64,000 bases of DNA from an uncultured Alistipes sp. (GTDB lineage: Bacteria > Bacteroidota > Bacteroidia > Bacteroidales > Rikenellaceae): positions 17,252 through 81,251 of the forward strand of contig CALLRW010000020.1 in NCBI GenBank assembly GCA_938014215.1. Direction: 5' to 3'. The position numbers were made by a program, and so were the translations under genes. The number at the start of each line of letters is the position of its first letter. The first letter of the stretch is position 1. The notes below the pieces were generated by a model. That model was given only the letters and a program-made list of their open reading frames with translations. It did not search any database and was not told the origin of the DNA. Shown in pieces: positions 35,670-44,001 of the stretch.

Positions 35670-37655
35670 ATGAAGAATCTTTACTATTTGGCTGTGTTCG
35701 CCCTGCTCGCGGTCGTCACGACCTCCTGCAAGGACGACAAGACGGGTGAGCCCGAGGTGGCGAAGATTACCGTCGAATCGAATGCCCTGACGTGCGAAGC
35801 CGGGGAGTCGACTCTCGATTTTTCGTTCAATTCGTCGCTCGAATGGACCATTCAATATGAACAGGGCGGATGGCTCTCCGTAGACCCCGTCGAGGGCGCT
35901 GCCGGTGACGTGACCGTGCGTGTCGCGGTTGCCGCAAACGATACGGAGGCTTCGCGTTCGGCCGTGTTCAGCATCCTCAGCCGTTCGGAAAAGATCGATG
36001 TCACGGTCACCCAGGCCGGGCTTGATGGGCTGGTCTTCGATCCGTTGTTCAAGACCTATCTGGTTCAGAATTTCGATACCGACGGCGACGGCGAAATCAA
36101 CCGAGCCGAAGCGGCCGCCATCACCGAAATCGAATGCAGCGACTGGGAGCTCACCTCGCTCGAAGGGGTCAAGAACCTCACCTCGCTCGCCAAGCTCAAC
36201 TGCAGCTACAACAACATCGCCATCCTGGATGTCAGCGGCATGACCTCGCTTAAGGAGCTCGTCTGCGACCACAACCTCATCACCGAACTCAACGCCATGG
36301 ACTGCTCGTCGCTCGTGCGGCTGAAGGCCAACGACATGTACGACGCTTCGACCGGCGGGTATCTGCTCCGCAGCCTGCTGCTCAAGGGGTGTTCGGCCCT
36401 CGAGGCCCTCGAGTGTCACGACAACCAGGTCGAGGCGCTCGACGTATCGGACTGTGTCGCCCTGAAGGATATCAACTGCTGCTTCAACCAGATCAAGGAG
36501 ATCGACTTCTCGAACTGCCCCAATCTGGTCAACGTCACCACCCGCAACAACCCCATGGACGGCGCCTCGCTCGACCTCTCCGACAAGCAGGATCTCGTCT
36601 ACGTCTACTGCGCAACGAGCAACCTCGCCTCGCTCGACGTCTCCGGATGTCCGAAACTCAACAAGCTGATGGCCTCGTTCAACAAACTGACGGCGATCGA
36701 TCTCAAGTCCTCGACTGCTCTCGACTATCTCGATATCTACAACAACTACATCAAGGAGGTCGACCTCTCGTCGAATACCAACCTTACCTATCTCTGGGTG
36801 GCCTGCAACGAGCTGACCGAACTCGACCTGTCGGCCAACAAGAAGCTGACCGAACTCAGCTGCTGGGGCAACCAGATCACGTCGCTCGACCTCGCGGGTT
36901 CGACGGCCATCGACAAGATCAACTGCGCGCTCAACCAGATCGCCACGCTCAACCTCACGGGCTGCTCGTCGCTGCGCGACCTGGAGTGCAACAACAATGC
37001 AATTGCGGAGCTGAACCTGGCCGACTGCCAGTCGACGCTGGCCGTGGTGACCTGCTATGAGAACAACCTCACGGAGCTCGACTTTACGGGATTCGAGAAG
37101 CTCTCGACGCTGAACTGCGACGACAACAAACTTCAGAAACTGCTCGTTGACGGCTGCTCGTCGCTCGTCTCGGTCGACTGCGCCAGCAACCAGCTCACGT
37201 CGCTCGACTTTACCGGCGCGGCCAACATCGGTGAGGTCTACTGCAGCAACAACCAGATCACGTCGGTGCTCTTCCCCGAAAATTCGCTCATGGGCACCTT
37301 CGAGTGCGGCGGCAACCAGCTCACGCGCATCGACCTGCGCAACTGCCCCCACCTCACGTCGCTGACCCTGGCCATGAACAAGCTCACTTCGCTGAGCGTC
37401 AACTATCTGGCGGATCTCGCGTTCCTCGACTGCACCTACAACTCGCTGCGAAGCCTCGATCTGACGAACCTCCCGAAACTGAACTTCGTACACTGCGAGA
37501 ACACCGGCATGGAGGTGCTCTATCTGCGTGACGACATCAACTACGGCGAGGTGACCGTCGATGAGGAGACCCGCGTCGAGTACTGCCCGGCGGGACACGA
37601 TTTCGACGATGTCAACTCCGGATGGGGCGACGCGGAGATCGACCCCTGGAATTAG
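35670..37655 (+). CDS. Leucine-rich-repeat surface lipoprotein with BACON-like and EF-hand-like segments
   Basis: A 661-aa lipoprotein (Cys20, VVTTSC). Residues about 30-115 look like a BACON/Ig-like domain (ITVESNALTCEAGESTLDFS; SAVFSILSRSEKIDVTVTQA). A Ca-binding-like loop DTDGDGEINRAE follows near 132-143. From about 150 to 640 there are some 20 leucine-rich repeats of about 21-22 residues with the pattern LxxLxCxxNxLxxLDLSxxxx (for example LTELSCWGNQITSLDLAGST). It is probably a surface adhesion or recognition protein. The start is ATG at MKNLYYLA; the frame is open further upstream through the terminator, but that part is not coding. Confidence 0.85.
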   Translation: MKNLYYLAVFALLAVVTTSCKDDKTGEPEVAKITVESNALTCEAGESTLDFSFNSSLEWTIQYEQGGWLSVDPVEGAAGDVTVRVAVAANDTEASRSAVFSILSRSEKIDVTVTQAGLDGLVFDPLFKTYLVQNFDTDGDGEINRAEAAAITEIECSDWELTSLEGVKNLTSLAKLNCSYNNIAILDVSGMTSLKELVCDHNLITELNAMDCSSLVRLKANDMYDASTGGYLLRSLLLKGCSALEALECHDNQVEALDVSDCVALKDINCCFNQIKEIDFSNCPNLVNVTTRNNPMDGASLDLSDKQDLVYVYCATSNLASLDVSGCPKLNKLMASFNKLTAIDLKSSTALDYLDIYNNYIKEVDLSSNTNLTYLWVACNELTELDLSANKKLTELSCWGNQITSLDLAGSTAIDKINCALNQIATLNLTGCSSLRDLECNNNAIAELNLADCQSTLAVVTCYENNLTELDFTGFEKLSTLNCDDNKLQKLLVDGCSSLVSVDCASNQLTSLDFTGAANIGEVYCSNNQITSVLFPENSLMGTFECGGNQLTRIDLRNCPHLTSLTLAMNKLTSLSVNYLADLAFLDCTYNSLRSLDLTNLPKLNFVHCENTGMEVLYLRDDINYGEVTVDEETRVEYCPAGHDFDDVNSGWGDAEIDPWN

Positions 37656-37713
37656 TCCGACCGGCTGGTCGCAAGTGTATAACAAGCGTTGAATCTGGTA
37701 AAATACTCGCAAA

Positions 37714-39111
37714 ATGAAGACTTTGGTAAACAAAATACTGGCTTGGGCCCCGGTACTGGCCCTGATGGTCTCGTGCAGCAAGGCCGACGATCAGGTGTTG
37801 TCGGCGGGCAAGGAGCGGGTGGTCCACGTTGTGGCCGAGAATGTCGATACCCGCACGATGATCGATTACGAACGCTCGGACTACTCCCATCTGGTCTGGG
37901 AGGAGGCCGACCGGCTGGCCGTGCTGACGGATGTCTACGATGACGTCGCCTCGATCGTCGAGGTCAACCAGGGGGCTTTCGATGCCCGGATCCCGGCCGA
38001 CTACAACCAGTCGTACAACAACCTCATCGCAATATATCCCTCCGACGATCTCGAAGGGCAGAACATCGACAAGATCACGATGCCCATCCCCGCCGAGCAG
38101 CATCAGGATACGCTCGGTTCGAGCCGCGGGGTGCAGGTGCCGATGTTCACGGTCGTGAAGGTCCCCAACGGGGTGACGGAACAGACGGTCAGCGCCCGCT
38201 ACCAGTTCCCCGCCGCCACGCTCCGCTTTGCCATCCGGTCCGATGTCCACAAGCTGGAGAAGGTCCTCTCGGTGACGATGACCGCGCAGGATCCCATCGC
38301 CGGAAAGATGACCTTCAACCGTCCGTCGTACTCGGTGCGGCTGATCAAGGGCGAAAACGAGGTGACGGTGACGGTCGACAAGCCCGCCGCCATCGAGAAG
38401 GGCGGTTACCTCTACATGAATGTCATGCGCGGCGTCTATGAAGGGGTGACGATCAAGGTGACGACCGATCAGAATACCTATCTCTTCGAGAACGGACGGT
38501 TCGATCTGACCGATCCCGAGGCTTCGCTCTTCAAGGTGAATCTGCCGCTCGACGTCAGCGTCGTGAAGCCCAAACCGTCCTACTATACCGAAATCTCCGA
38601 GGGTGAGGTGTTCAGTGCCGACGAGAAGTATCTGATCGCCTACAAGTATTCCGATACGGAGTATTACGTGGCTTCCGAATTCGTTGACTATTACCTCTAC
38701 TACGAGTCCTTTGAGGTCGGCGAGAACGGTCTCGAAGCTACGGACCGGCTGACGCAGTATGCCTTTACGTTCACGCCGGTGGAGGGCACGGAGTATGTGA
38801 CGCTCTACAGCGATGCGGTCAGCAATTCTTCGCCCTCGGCCATGTACGGGAAGGGGTTTGTCGGATCGCCGGCGACGACATACACGGATCCTGGCAAATT
38901 CGTACGCGGTTCGCAGGAGGATGTCGATAGTCCCGATACGCATCTGCGCTACTGCTGGAAGGTTACCTTCGAGGACGGTGCGCCGCAGATTAACAGCGTG
39001 CTGGTGGATGGATACCGCATTGCCTTCGAGCGTTGGGGTCAGTTGTTCACTCCGTGCAAACTCTCCAATACGGATTCCTATCCGATCGTAATCCTGAAAC
39101 TGACGAAATAA
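37714..39111 (+). CDS. Fimbrillin-like lipoprotein
   Basis: A 465-aa lipoprotein, Cys21 (LALMVSC). The N-terminal half resembles Bacteroidales fimbrillin/Mfa-like proteins: VVHVVAENVDTRTMIDYERS, HLVWEEADRLAVLTDV, NNLIAIYPSDDL and ARYQFPAATLRFAIRSDVHK. The C-terminal part (about 290-465, beginning KPKPSYYTEISEGEVFSADE) is beta-rich and I do not recognise it. It lies 58 bases after the LRR protein and probably shares its transcript. It could be a stand-alone surface adhesin subunit; the dedicated fimbrial operon lies at 47-52 kb. Confidence 0.6.
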   Translation: MKTLVNKILAWAPVLALMVSCSKADDQVLSAGKERVVHVVAENVDTRTMIDYERSDYSHLVWEEADRLAVLTDVYDDVASIVEVNQGAFDARIPADYNQSYNNLIAIYPSDDLEGQNIDKITMPIPAEQHQDTLGSSRGVQVPMFTVVKVPNGVTEQTVSARYQFPAATLRFAIRSDVHKLEKVLSVTMTAQDPIAGKMTFNRPSYSVRLIKGENEVTVTVDKPAAIEKGGYLYMNVMRGVYEGVTIKVTTDQNTYLFENGRFDLTDPEASLFKVNLPLDVSVVKPKPSYYTEISEGEVFSADEKYLIAYKYSDTEYYVASEFVDYYLYYESFEVGENGLEATDRLTQYAFTFTPVEGTEYVTLYSDAVSNSSPSAMYGKGFVGSPATTYTDPGKFVRGSQEDVDSPDTHLRYCWKVTFEDGAPQINSVLVDGYRIAFERWGQLFTPCKLSNTDSYPIVILKLTK

Positions 39112-39144
39112 GATAACTGCAGAATCGGTTGGGGTTGACCGATG

Positions 39145-39190
39145 CGGACGGCCGCCGGAATTATTTCCGACGTGCCGTCCGTTGCTTTTT
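39145..39190 (+). terminator. Terminator after the fimbrillin-like gene
   Basis: CGGACGGC (39145-39152) pairs with GCCGTCCG (39174-39181); TTTTT is at 39186-39190. The loop is long and may hold a second CCGGAA..TTCCG stem. Confidence 0.7.
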
Positions 39191-39260
39191 CGGGGTGGGG
39201 GAGTCTGTCGTTGCGCGGATCTTGCGCCCTGTATCGGATTCCGCGGCTGCTTTTTGAAAT

Positions 39261-39320
39261 TACTTTCCGTTAAAAAATGTTTCCGATAGAAAATAATTTA
39301 TATCTTTGTTGCGGAAAGTA
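39261..39320 (+). promoter_or_regulatory. Promoter flanked by a 9-bp inverted repeat
   Basis: TATCTTTG (39301-39308) is a perfect -7 box. TACTTTCCG (39261-39269) and CGGAAAGTA (39312-39320) form a perfect 9-bp inverted repeat around the promoter. The -33 element is weak (TGT near 39278). The next gene starts at 39776, so the leader would be about 460 bases, including the 79-bp repeats; no gene was recognised within it. Confidence 0.5.
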
Positions 39321-39510
39321 CGTCGAGGGCGAAGTCTGTTTGCCGGATCGGTGCGATCTTCACGGGGTTATGTCGGTTTGGTCAGAGCGTGTCAAAGTCC
39401 GGACGGTGGCGGATCCCGTGCCTGCCGACAAGTGGGGAAGAGGTGAGGCGATCGGACGGAGGCCGAGCCGGGTAGCGGTCAGACAAAGGTCGGGCTGCGG
39501 GTTGAGGTGA

Positions 39511-39668
39511 GGTGAATGGATACGGGTCACCGGGCGTCATGCCGGCAGCAGGTTACGACAGTCGGGAGCGCCGCCGGGCGTCGGGCAGTGGTGAATGGAT
39601 ACGGGTCTTCGGACGTCATGCCGGCAGCAGGTTGCAACAGCCGGGTGCCGCATCGGGCGTCATGCCGC
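39511..39668 (+). repeat. 79-bp imperfect tandem repeat upstream of the persulfide enzyme gene
   Basis: Units 39511-39589 and 39590-39668 both begin GGTGAATGGATACGGGTC and share GTCATGCCGGCAGCAGGTT. The repeat keeps an upstream extension of the next frame open, but the encoded residues are low-complexity and not conserved-looking. Confidence 0.7.
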
Positions 39669-39775
39669 GTGACAGCGGGACGCAAAGCGATGCGACGGAC
39701 TTTCCGCCAGCCCGGAGGCCGTGCCGGGACGATACGAATGCAGAAAACCAACAAAATATCATACCTTTCAGCAAG

Positions 39776-42319
39776 ATGAAAATTCTCATAGTCGGAGGGG
39801 TGGCCGGAGGTGCCACCGTGGCGGCCCGCCTGCGCCGCCTGGACGAGCAGGCCCAGGTCATTCTGTTCGAACGCGGACCGCATGTCTCGTATGCCAACTG
39901 CGGACTGCCGTACTACATCGGCGGAACGATCGCCCAGCGTTCGAAACTCTTCGTGCAGACCGCCAAGGGGTTCACCGACCGTTTCCGCATCGACATCCGC
40001 ACCGAACAGGAGGTCACGGCGATCGACCGTGTCAGCAAGGTGGTGACGGTGCGCCGCGTGGCCACGGGCGAAACCTACACCGAATCGTACGACCGGCTGG
40101 TCCTCTCGCCCGGAGCCGAGCCGCTGCGTCCGCCGATCGAGGGGATTGACAGCCCGCGGATCTTCACCCTGCGCAACGTTCCCGATACGGATGCCATCAA
40201 ACAGTATGTCGATCGGCACCGTCCGCGGCGGGCCGTGGTTGTCGGCGGCGGGTTCATCGGCCTGGAGATGGCCGAGAATCTGCATCATCTCGGGTTGCGG
40301 GTCGATGTGGTGGAGATGGCCGATCAGGTGATGGCGCCGCTCGACTTCTCGATGGCCGCGCTGGTCCACCGCCAGCTGACGGACCGCGGGGTCGGTCTCT
40401 ATCTGAAGGATGGGGTGGTGCGCTTCGAGGAGACGCCCGACGGGCGTGTGACGGTCCATCTGCAGAGCGGACGGCAGATCACGACCGATCTGGTGATTCT
40501 GAGCATCGGCGTACGGCCCGAGACGCGGCTCGCCCGGGAGGCCGGACTCGAGATCGGCGAGCGGCGCGGAATCGTCGTCAACGAATACATGCAGACCTCT
40601 GATCCGGAGATCTATGCCCTGGGCGATGCCGTCGAGGTGCGCCATCTGGTGACGGGGCGCCCGGCCCTCATCCCGCTGGCAGGTCCCGCCAACAAGCAGG
40701 GCCGCATCGTGGCCGACAACATCGTGCTGGGCAATACCCACGTCTACAAGGGGTCGATCGGCACGTCGGTGGCCAAGGTCTTCGACCTGACGGTGGCCGT
40801 GGCCGGCGCCAATGCCAAGCTGCTGAAGGCCAACGGGATTGAATACATCGAGTCGTTCACCCACGGCGCCTCGCACGCCGGATACTATCCCGATGCGCTG
40901 CCGCTGGCGATCAAGATCCTCTTCGCCCCCGGGTCGGGACGGCTGCTCGGCGCGCAGGTCGTCGGGTGCGACGGCGCCGACAAACGCATCGAGATGTTCG
41001 AACAGATCATCCGCACGGGCGGTACGGTCTACGACCTCACGGAACTCGAACACGCCTATGCGCCGCCCTACTCCTCGGCCAAGGATCCGGTGAACATGGC
41101 CGGCTATGTGGCCGAAAATATCCTCGCGGGGCGTGTGCGGGTGATCCAGTGGCGGGAGGTCGCCGCGCTGGGCGACGAGACGCTGCGCATCGATGTCCGC
41201 ACGCGCGACGAGTTCGCCATGGGGTCGATCCCCGGCTTCGTGAACATCCCGCTCGACGAACTGCGCGAACACCTCGACGAGCTGCCGCGCGAACGTCCCG
41301 TGGTGGTGAGCTGCGCCGTCGGGCTGCGGGGTTATCTCGCCAGTCGCATCCTCACGCAGCACGGATTCCGCGACGTGCGCAACCTCTCGGGCGGCTATAC
41401 GACGTGGCGTGTGGCGACGGCTCCCGTCCCCGACCCTCAGGACGTGGGGAACGGTTCGTGCGGGTGCGGGGCGGCGGCCGATGCGCGGAGCGTGCGGCCC
41501 GAGCCGGCCTGTTGCGGCGGACTCCCGGCTGCCGGTGCGGAGACGACCTCCGATGAGGCGGCTCCGGTGCTGGAGGTCGATGCCTGCGGGTTGATGTGCC
41601 CGGGACCGGTCATGCAGCTCAAGAAGAGTTACGAGGGGCTGAAGCCGGGCGGACGGCTGCGCATTACGGCCACGGATCAGGCCTTCGGACGCGACGTGGC
41701 CTCGTGGTGCCGCATGACCGGAGCCGCGCTGCTCGCGCTCGACACCTGCGGCGGAAAGGTCCGGGCCGAGATCGGTAAACCGGCATCATGTGACGGACGG
41801 GGCCCCGAAGCTGCCTCCGTCGCGACGCCGCGTGCGGGCGTTGAGGCGGCCGACAACAAGACGATCGTCGTCTTCAGCGACGATCTCGACCGGGCGCTGG
41901 CCTCGTTCGTCATCGCCAACGGCGCGGCGGCAACAGGCAAACGGGTGACGATGTTCTTCACCTTCTGGGGGCTCAACGTCATCAAGAAACGCCGCAAACC
42001 GGCCGTGCGCAAGGACTTCATGGGCCGCATGTTCGGCTGGATGCTCCCGGCCCACAGCGGGCAGCTGCACCTCTCGAAACTCAACATGTGGGGACTGGGC
42101 AGCCGGATGATGCGCGGCATCATGCGCCGCAAGAAGATCGACAGTCTCGAATCGTTGATGCGTCAGGCCCTCGACAGCGGCGTGGAGATGATCGCCTGCA
42201 CGATGTCGATGGATGTCATGGGCGTGCGGCGCGAGGAGCTGCTCGATGAGGTCACGCTCGGCGGCGTCGCCTCCTATCTCGACCGAACCGAGGAGGCCAA
42301 CCTCAACCTCTTCATCTGA
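39776..42319 (+). CDS. Four-module persulfide enzyme: CoA-disulfide reductase-like, rhodanese, TusA, DsrE
   Basis: An 847-aa cytoplasmic fusion. Module 1 (about 1-445): FAD/NAD(P)H disulfide reductase of the CoA-disulfide reductase/NADH persulfide reductase group, with the first dinucleotide fold KILIVGGVAGGATVAARL and active Cys42 in SYANCGLPYYIGG. Module 2 (about 455-545): rhodanese domain, active Cys513 in VVSCAVGLRGY. A Cys-rich linker (GSCGCG, ACCGG) follows. Module 3 (about 600-675): TusA-type sulfur carrier, Cys608 in CGLMCPGPVMQLKK. Module 4 (about 694-847): DsrE-like domain (KTIVVFSDDLDRALASFVIA, MIACTMSMDVMGV). It should reduce and relay sulfane sulfur. The start is ATG at MKILIVGG; the upstream frame is repeat DNA. 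Confidence 0.93.
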   Translation: MKILIVGGVAGGATVAARLRRLDEQAQVILFERGPHVSYANCGLPYYIGGTIAQRSKLFVQTAKGFTDRFRIDIRTEQEVTAIDRVSKVVTVRRVATGETYTESYDRLVLSPGAEPLRPPIEGIDSPRIFTLRNVPDTDAIKQYVDRHRPRRAVVVGGGFIGLEMAENLHHLGLRVDVVEMADQVMAPLDFSMAALVHRQLTDRGVGLYLKDGVVRFEETPDGRVTVHLQSGRQITTDLVILSIGVRPETRLAREAGLEIGERRGIVVNEYMQTSDPEIYALGDAVEVRHLVTGRPALIPLAGPANKQGRIVADNIVLGNTHVYKGSIGTSVAKVFDLTVAVAGANAKLLKANGIEYIESFTHGASHAGYYPDALPLAIKILFAPGSGRLLGAQVVGCDGADKRIEMFEQIIRTGGTVYDLTELEHAYAPPYSSAKDPVNMAGYVAENILAGRVRVIQWREVAALGDETLRIDVRTRDEFAMGSIPGFVNIPLDELREHLDELPRERPVVVSCAVGLRGYLASRILTQHGFRDVRNLSGGYTTWRVATAPVPDPQDVGNGSCGCGAAADARSVRPEPACCGGLPAAGAETTSDEAAPVLEVDACGLMCPGPVMQLKKSYEGLKPGGRLRITATDQAFGRDVASWCRMTGAALLALDTCGGKVRAEIGKPASCDGRGPEAASVATPRAGVEAADNKTIVVFSDDLDRALASFVIANGAAATGKRVTMFFTFWGLNVIKKRRKPAVRKDFMGRMFGWMLPAHSGQLHLSKLNMWGLGSRMMRGIMRRKKIDSLESLMRQALDSGVEMIACTMSMDVMGVRREELLDEVTLGGVASYLDRTEEANLNLFI

Positions 42320-42342
42320 TTCATCCGAAGTGCGGCAACAAG

Positions 42343-42383
42343 CGGGCGGGCGCAACATCCTCTGAAGGAGTTGCGCCCGCCCG
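42343..42383. terminator. Bidirectional terminator between convergent genes
   Basis: CGGGCGGGCGCAAC (42343-42356) and GTTGCGCCCGCCCG (42370-42383) form a perfect 14-bp stem. It lies between the stop codons of the persulfide enzyme and the convergent minus-strand lipoprotein, so it probably serves both. Confidence 0.8.
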
Positions 42384-42391
42384 GTCGTTTG

Positions 42392-43978
42392 TCAGTTGTC
42401 CCAGCAGTTGAAATCGATCCATACGGTTTTCGACATCGAGACGTCCGTAACGGCGGATTCGTGTCCGTAGCGGATTCCGCAGTTGTAGTGCACCTTCGTC
42501 TTCTGCAGCTTCATCGCATCGGTCAGCGTAACGCCGACCAGCCCGGGTTGTGCATCGGCCTCGAGCGTGTAGATGCACTGCTGGCGGAAGAGCTTCATGC
42601 TGTTGTTGATGTGTTCGAGGTAGTTCTGCTTGAGCGTCCGCCCTCCGGCGAAGACGTAGTTGGTGGTCATTGCCTGCTGTGCGTCGATCATCCGCCCGCC
42701 GTGGCTCTCGTAGACGAAGGCCTCGCCCCGATCGTAGAACTCCCCGGGCGTAAACTGCCAGCGTTTGCCGTAGAGCCCGCTGCCGGCATTCCCACGGCAG
42801 GTCACCGACATGCTCTCGGTCTTGTAGGAGACCGTCGTCGAGGACTCCTTGCCGAACGATGCCTTGAATGCCTGCCACGGCCTTTCGGCCAACTGCACGG
42901 GCGAAACCGCTACCGAAACCTTCCAGTAGGAGTTCTCCGTATAGCTCGCCCCGTGTACCACGGTCTGCGGCTGGTAGCTCACCTCGCGGAATACGCCGCC
43001 GTCGGCGTGCACGGTCACCTCGCTCGATGCCTCCTGCAGCAGATTCCACAGGTAGGCGTACACGTTGATGCCCTTCGGGGTCGTATGGTCCCGGATCTGG
43101 GCGCTGAAACCTCCGCCCGTCGTGTTCGATATGCTCAGGATGCAGTTGTTGTTCTTGCTGTATATCTGAAAGTTATAGGCCGAGATGGTCCAGGCGTTGT
43201 CGATCGTCACCGGAGCCGGAATGCCGTTCTTGGTGGCGTACGGGTGCTTCTCCATCCCGTAATTCATCTCGCCCTCGTCGTAGGCATACAGCCGGTTGTA
43301 GATCTCGATCTGCTTGAGGGCCTCCTTGTCGGCCATCTGGGCGTTGTATCCCGGATCGGGCACGAAATCCCCCGAATCGGCCCCGAGAACCGGCATCGTC
43401 TTCGCCCGCAGCTGCTGCGATGCGGCGGCCTTCCCGATCATGTTCTCCAGCGCGTGCGGATCCTCCTTCGGAAAGATCCGGTAGTGCTGCACGTTGTCGT
43501 AGTTGATGGCGTAGTAGCCCGGCTCCATGTAGACCCCCACCAGGGAGAGCATGGCCGCTTTCTGCTCGGTGGCATCGCCGTCGGCTATGATGTAGAAGTC
43601 TCGCTTGTAGTATTTCAGCAGCCGGAACTGCGCTGCGGTGTAGCGACCCTTCACCACATCGTCGATGTTCAGGATGACCGTCAGATAGATGCCCGGATCG
43701 CGGACCGCCTCTTCGAACCGCTCCGGGGTCATCTCCCTGTCGTAGTGTTCGATCGTCTTGCGGCGGATCTCCCACGACACCGGAATGTTGTCGTAGAGCG
43801 TGGCGGCGATCTTCTCCACCTCGTCGTTCTCGCCCATGCAGAGCAAAACCACATCCTTCTTGACATCGACCGTTTCGTCGAGCGGTTCCTTCTTTTCGGG
43901 TATTTCGAGCTCGTCCCCGGAGCATGCCCCAAGGAGCGTGGCAGCCACAAGCAGCCATAAATAGATGCGGAGTTTCAT
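42392..43978 (-). CDS. Leukocidin/VCC-like lipoprotein, paralogue 1
   Basis: A 528-aa lipoprotein, Cys19 (ATLLGAC). The N-terminal part (about 40-180) is alpha/beta (KKDVVLLCMGENDEVEKIAA; YIIADGDATEQKAAMLSLVG). The middle and C-terminal parts (about 255-528) are rich in aromatic, alternating beta strands: TISAYNFQIYSKNNNCILSI, then SYTENSYWKVSVAVSPVQLA, STTVSYKTESMSVTCRG, and the last strand KTVWIDFNCW. This order parallels its neighbour and, less clearly, leukocidin/hemolysin beta-barrels. The start is ATG at MKLRIYLW; 23 bases separate it from paralogue 2 upstream, so the two form an operon. It could instead be an undescribed adhesin; I give the toxin-like fold about even odds. Confidence 0.5.
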   Translation of the reverse strand: MKLRIYLWLLVAATLLGACSGDELEIPEKKEPLDETVDVKKDVVLLCMGENDEVEKIAATLYDNIPVSWEIRRKTIEHYDREMTPERFEEAVRDPGIYLTVILNIDDVVKGRYTAAQFRLLKYYKRDFYIIADGDATEQKAAMLSLVGVYMEPGYYAINYDNVQHYRIFPKEDPHALENMIGKAAASQQLRAKTMPVLGADSGDFVPDPGYNAQMADKEALKQIEIYNRLYAYDEGEMNYGMEKHPYATKNGIPAPVTIDNAWTISAYNFQIYSKNNNCILSISNTTGGGFSAQIRDHTTPKGINVYAYLWNLLQEASSEVTVHADGGVFREVSYQPQTVVHGASYTENSYWKVSVAVSPVQLAERPWQAFKASFGKESSTTVSYKTESMSVTCRGNAGSGLYGKRWQFTPGEFYDRGEAFVYESHGGRMIDAQQAMTTNYVFAGGRTLKQNYLEHINNSMKLFRQQCIYTLEADAQPGLVGVTLTDAMKLQKTKVHYNCGIRYGHESAVTDVSMSKTVWIDFNCWDN

Positions 43979-44001
43979 AAGGACTGTCGTTTTCAGGGTT
44001 A

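Noticed and set aside
39512..39775. N-terminal extension of the persulfide enzyme
   Set aside because: The extension is encoded by the 79-bp repeat and lacks any domain, while MKILIVGG is the normal start of the FAD/NAD fold.
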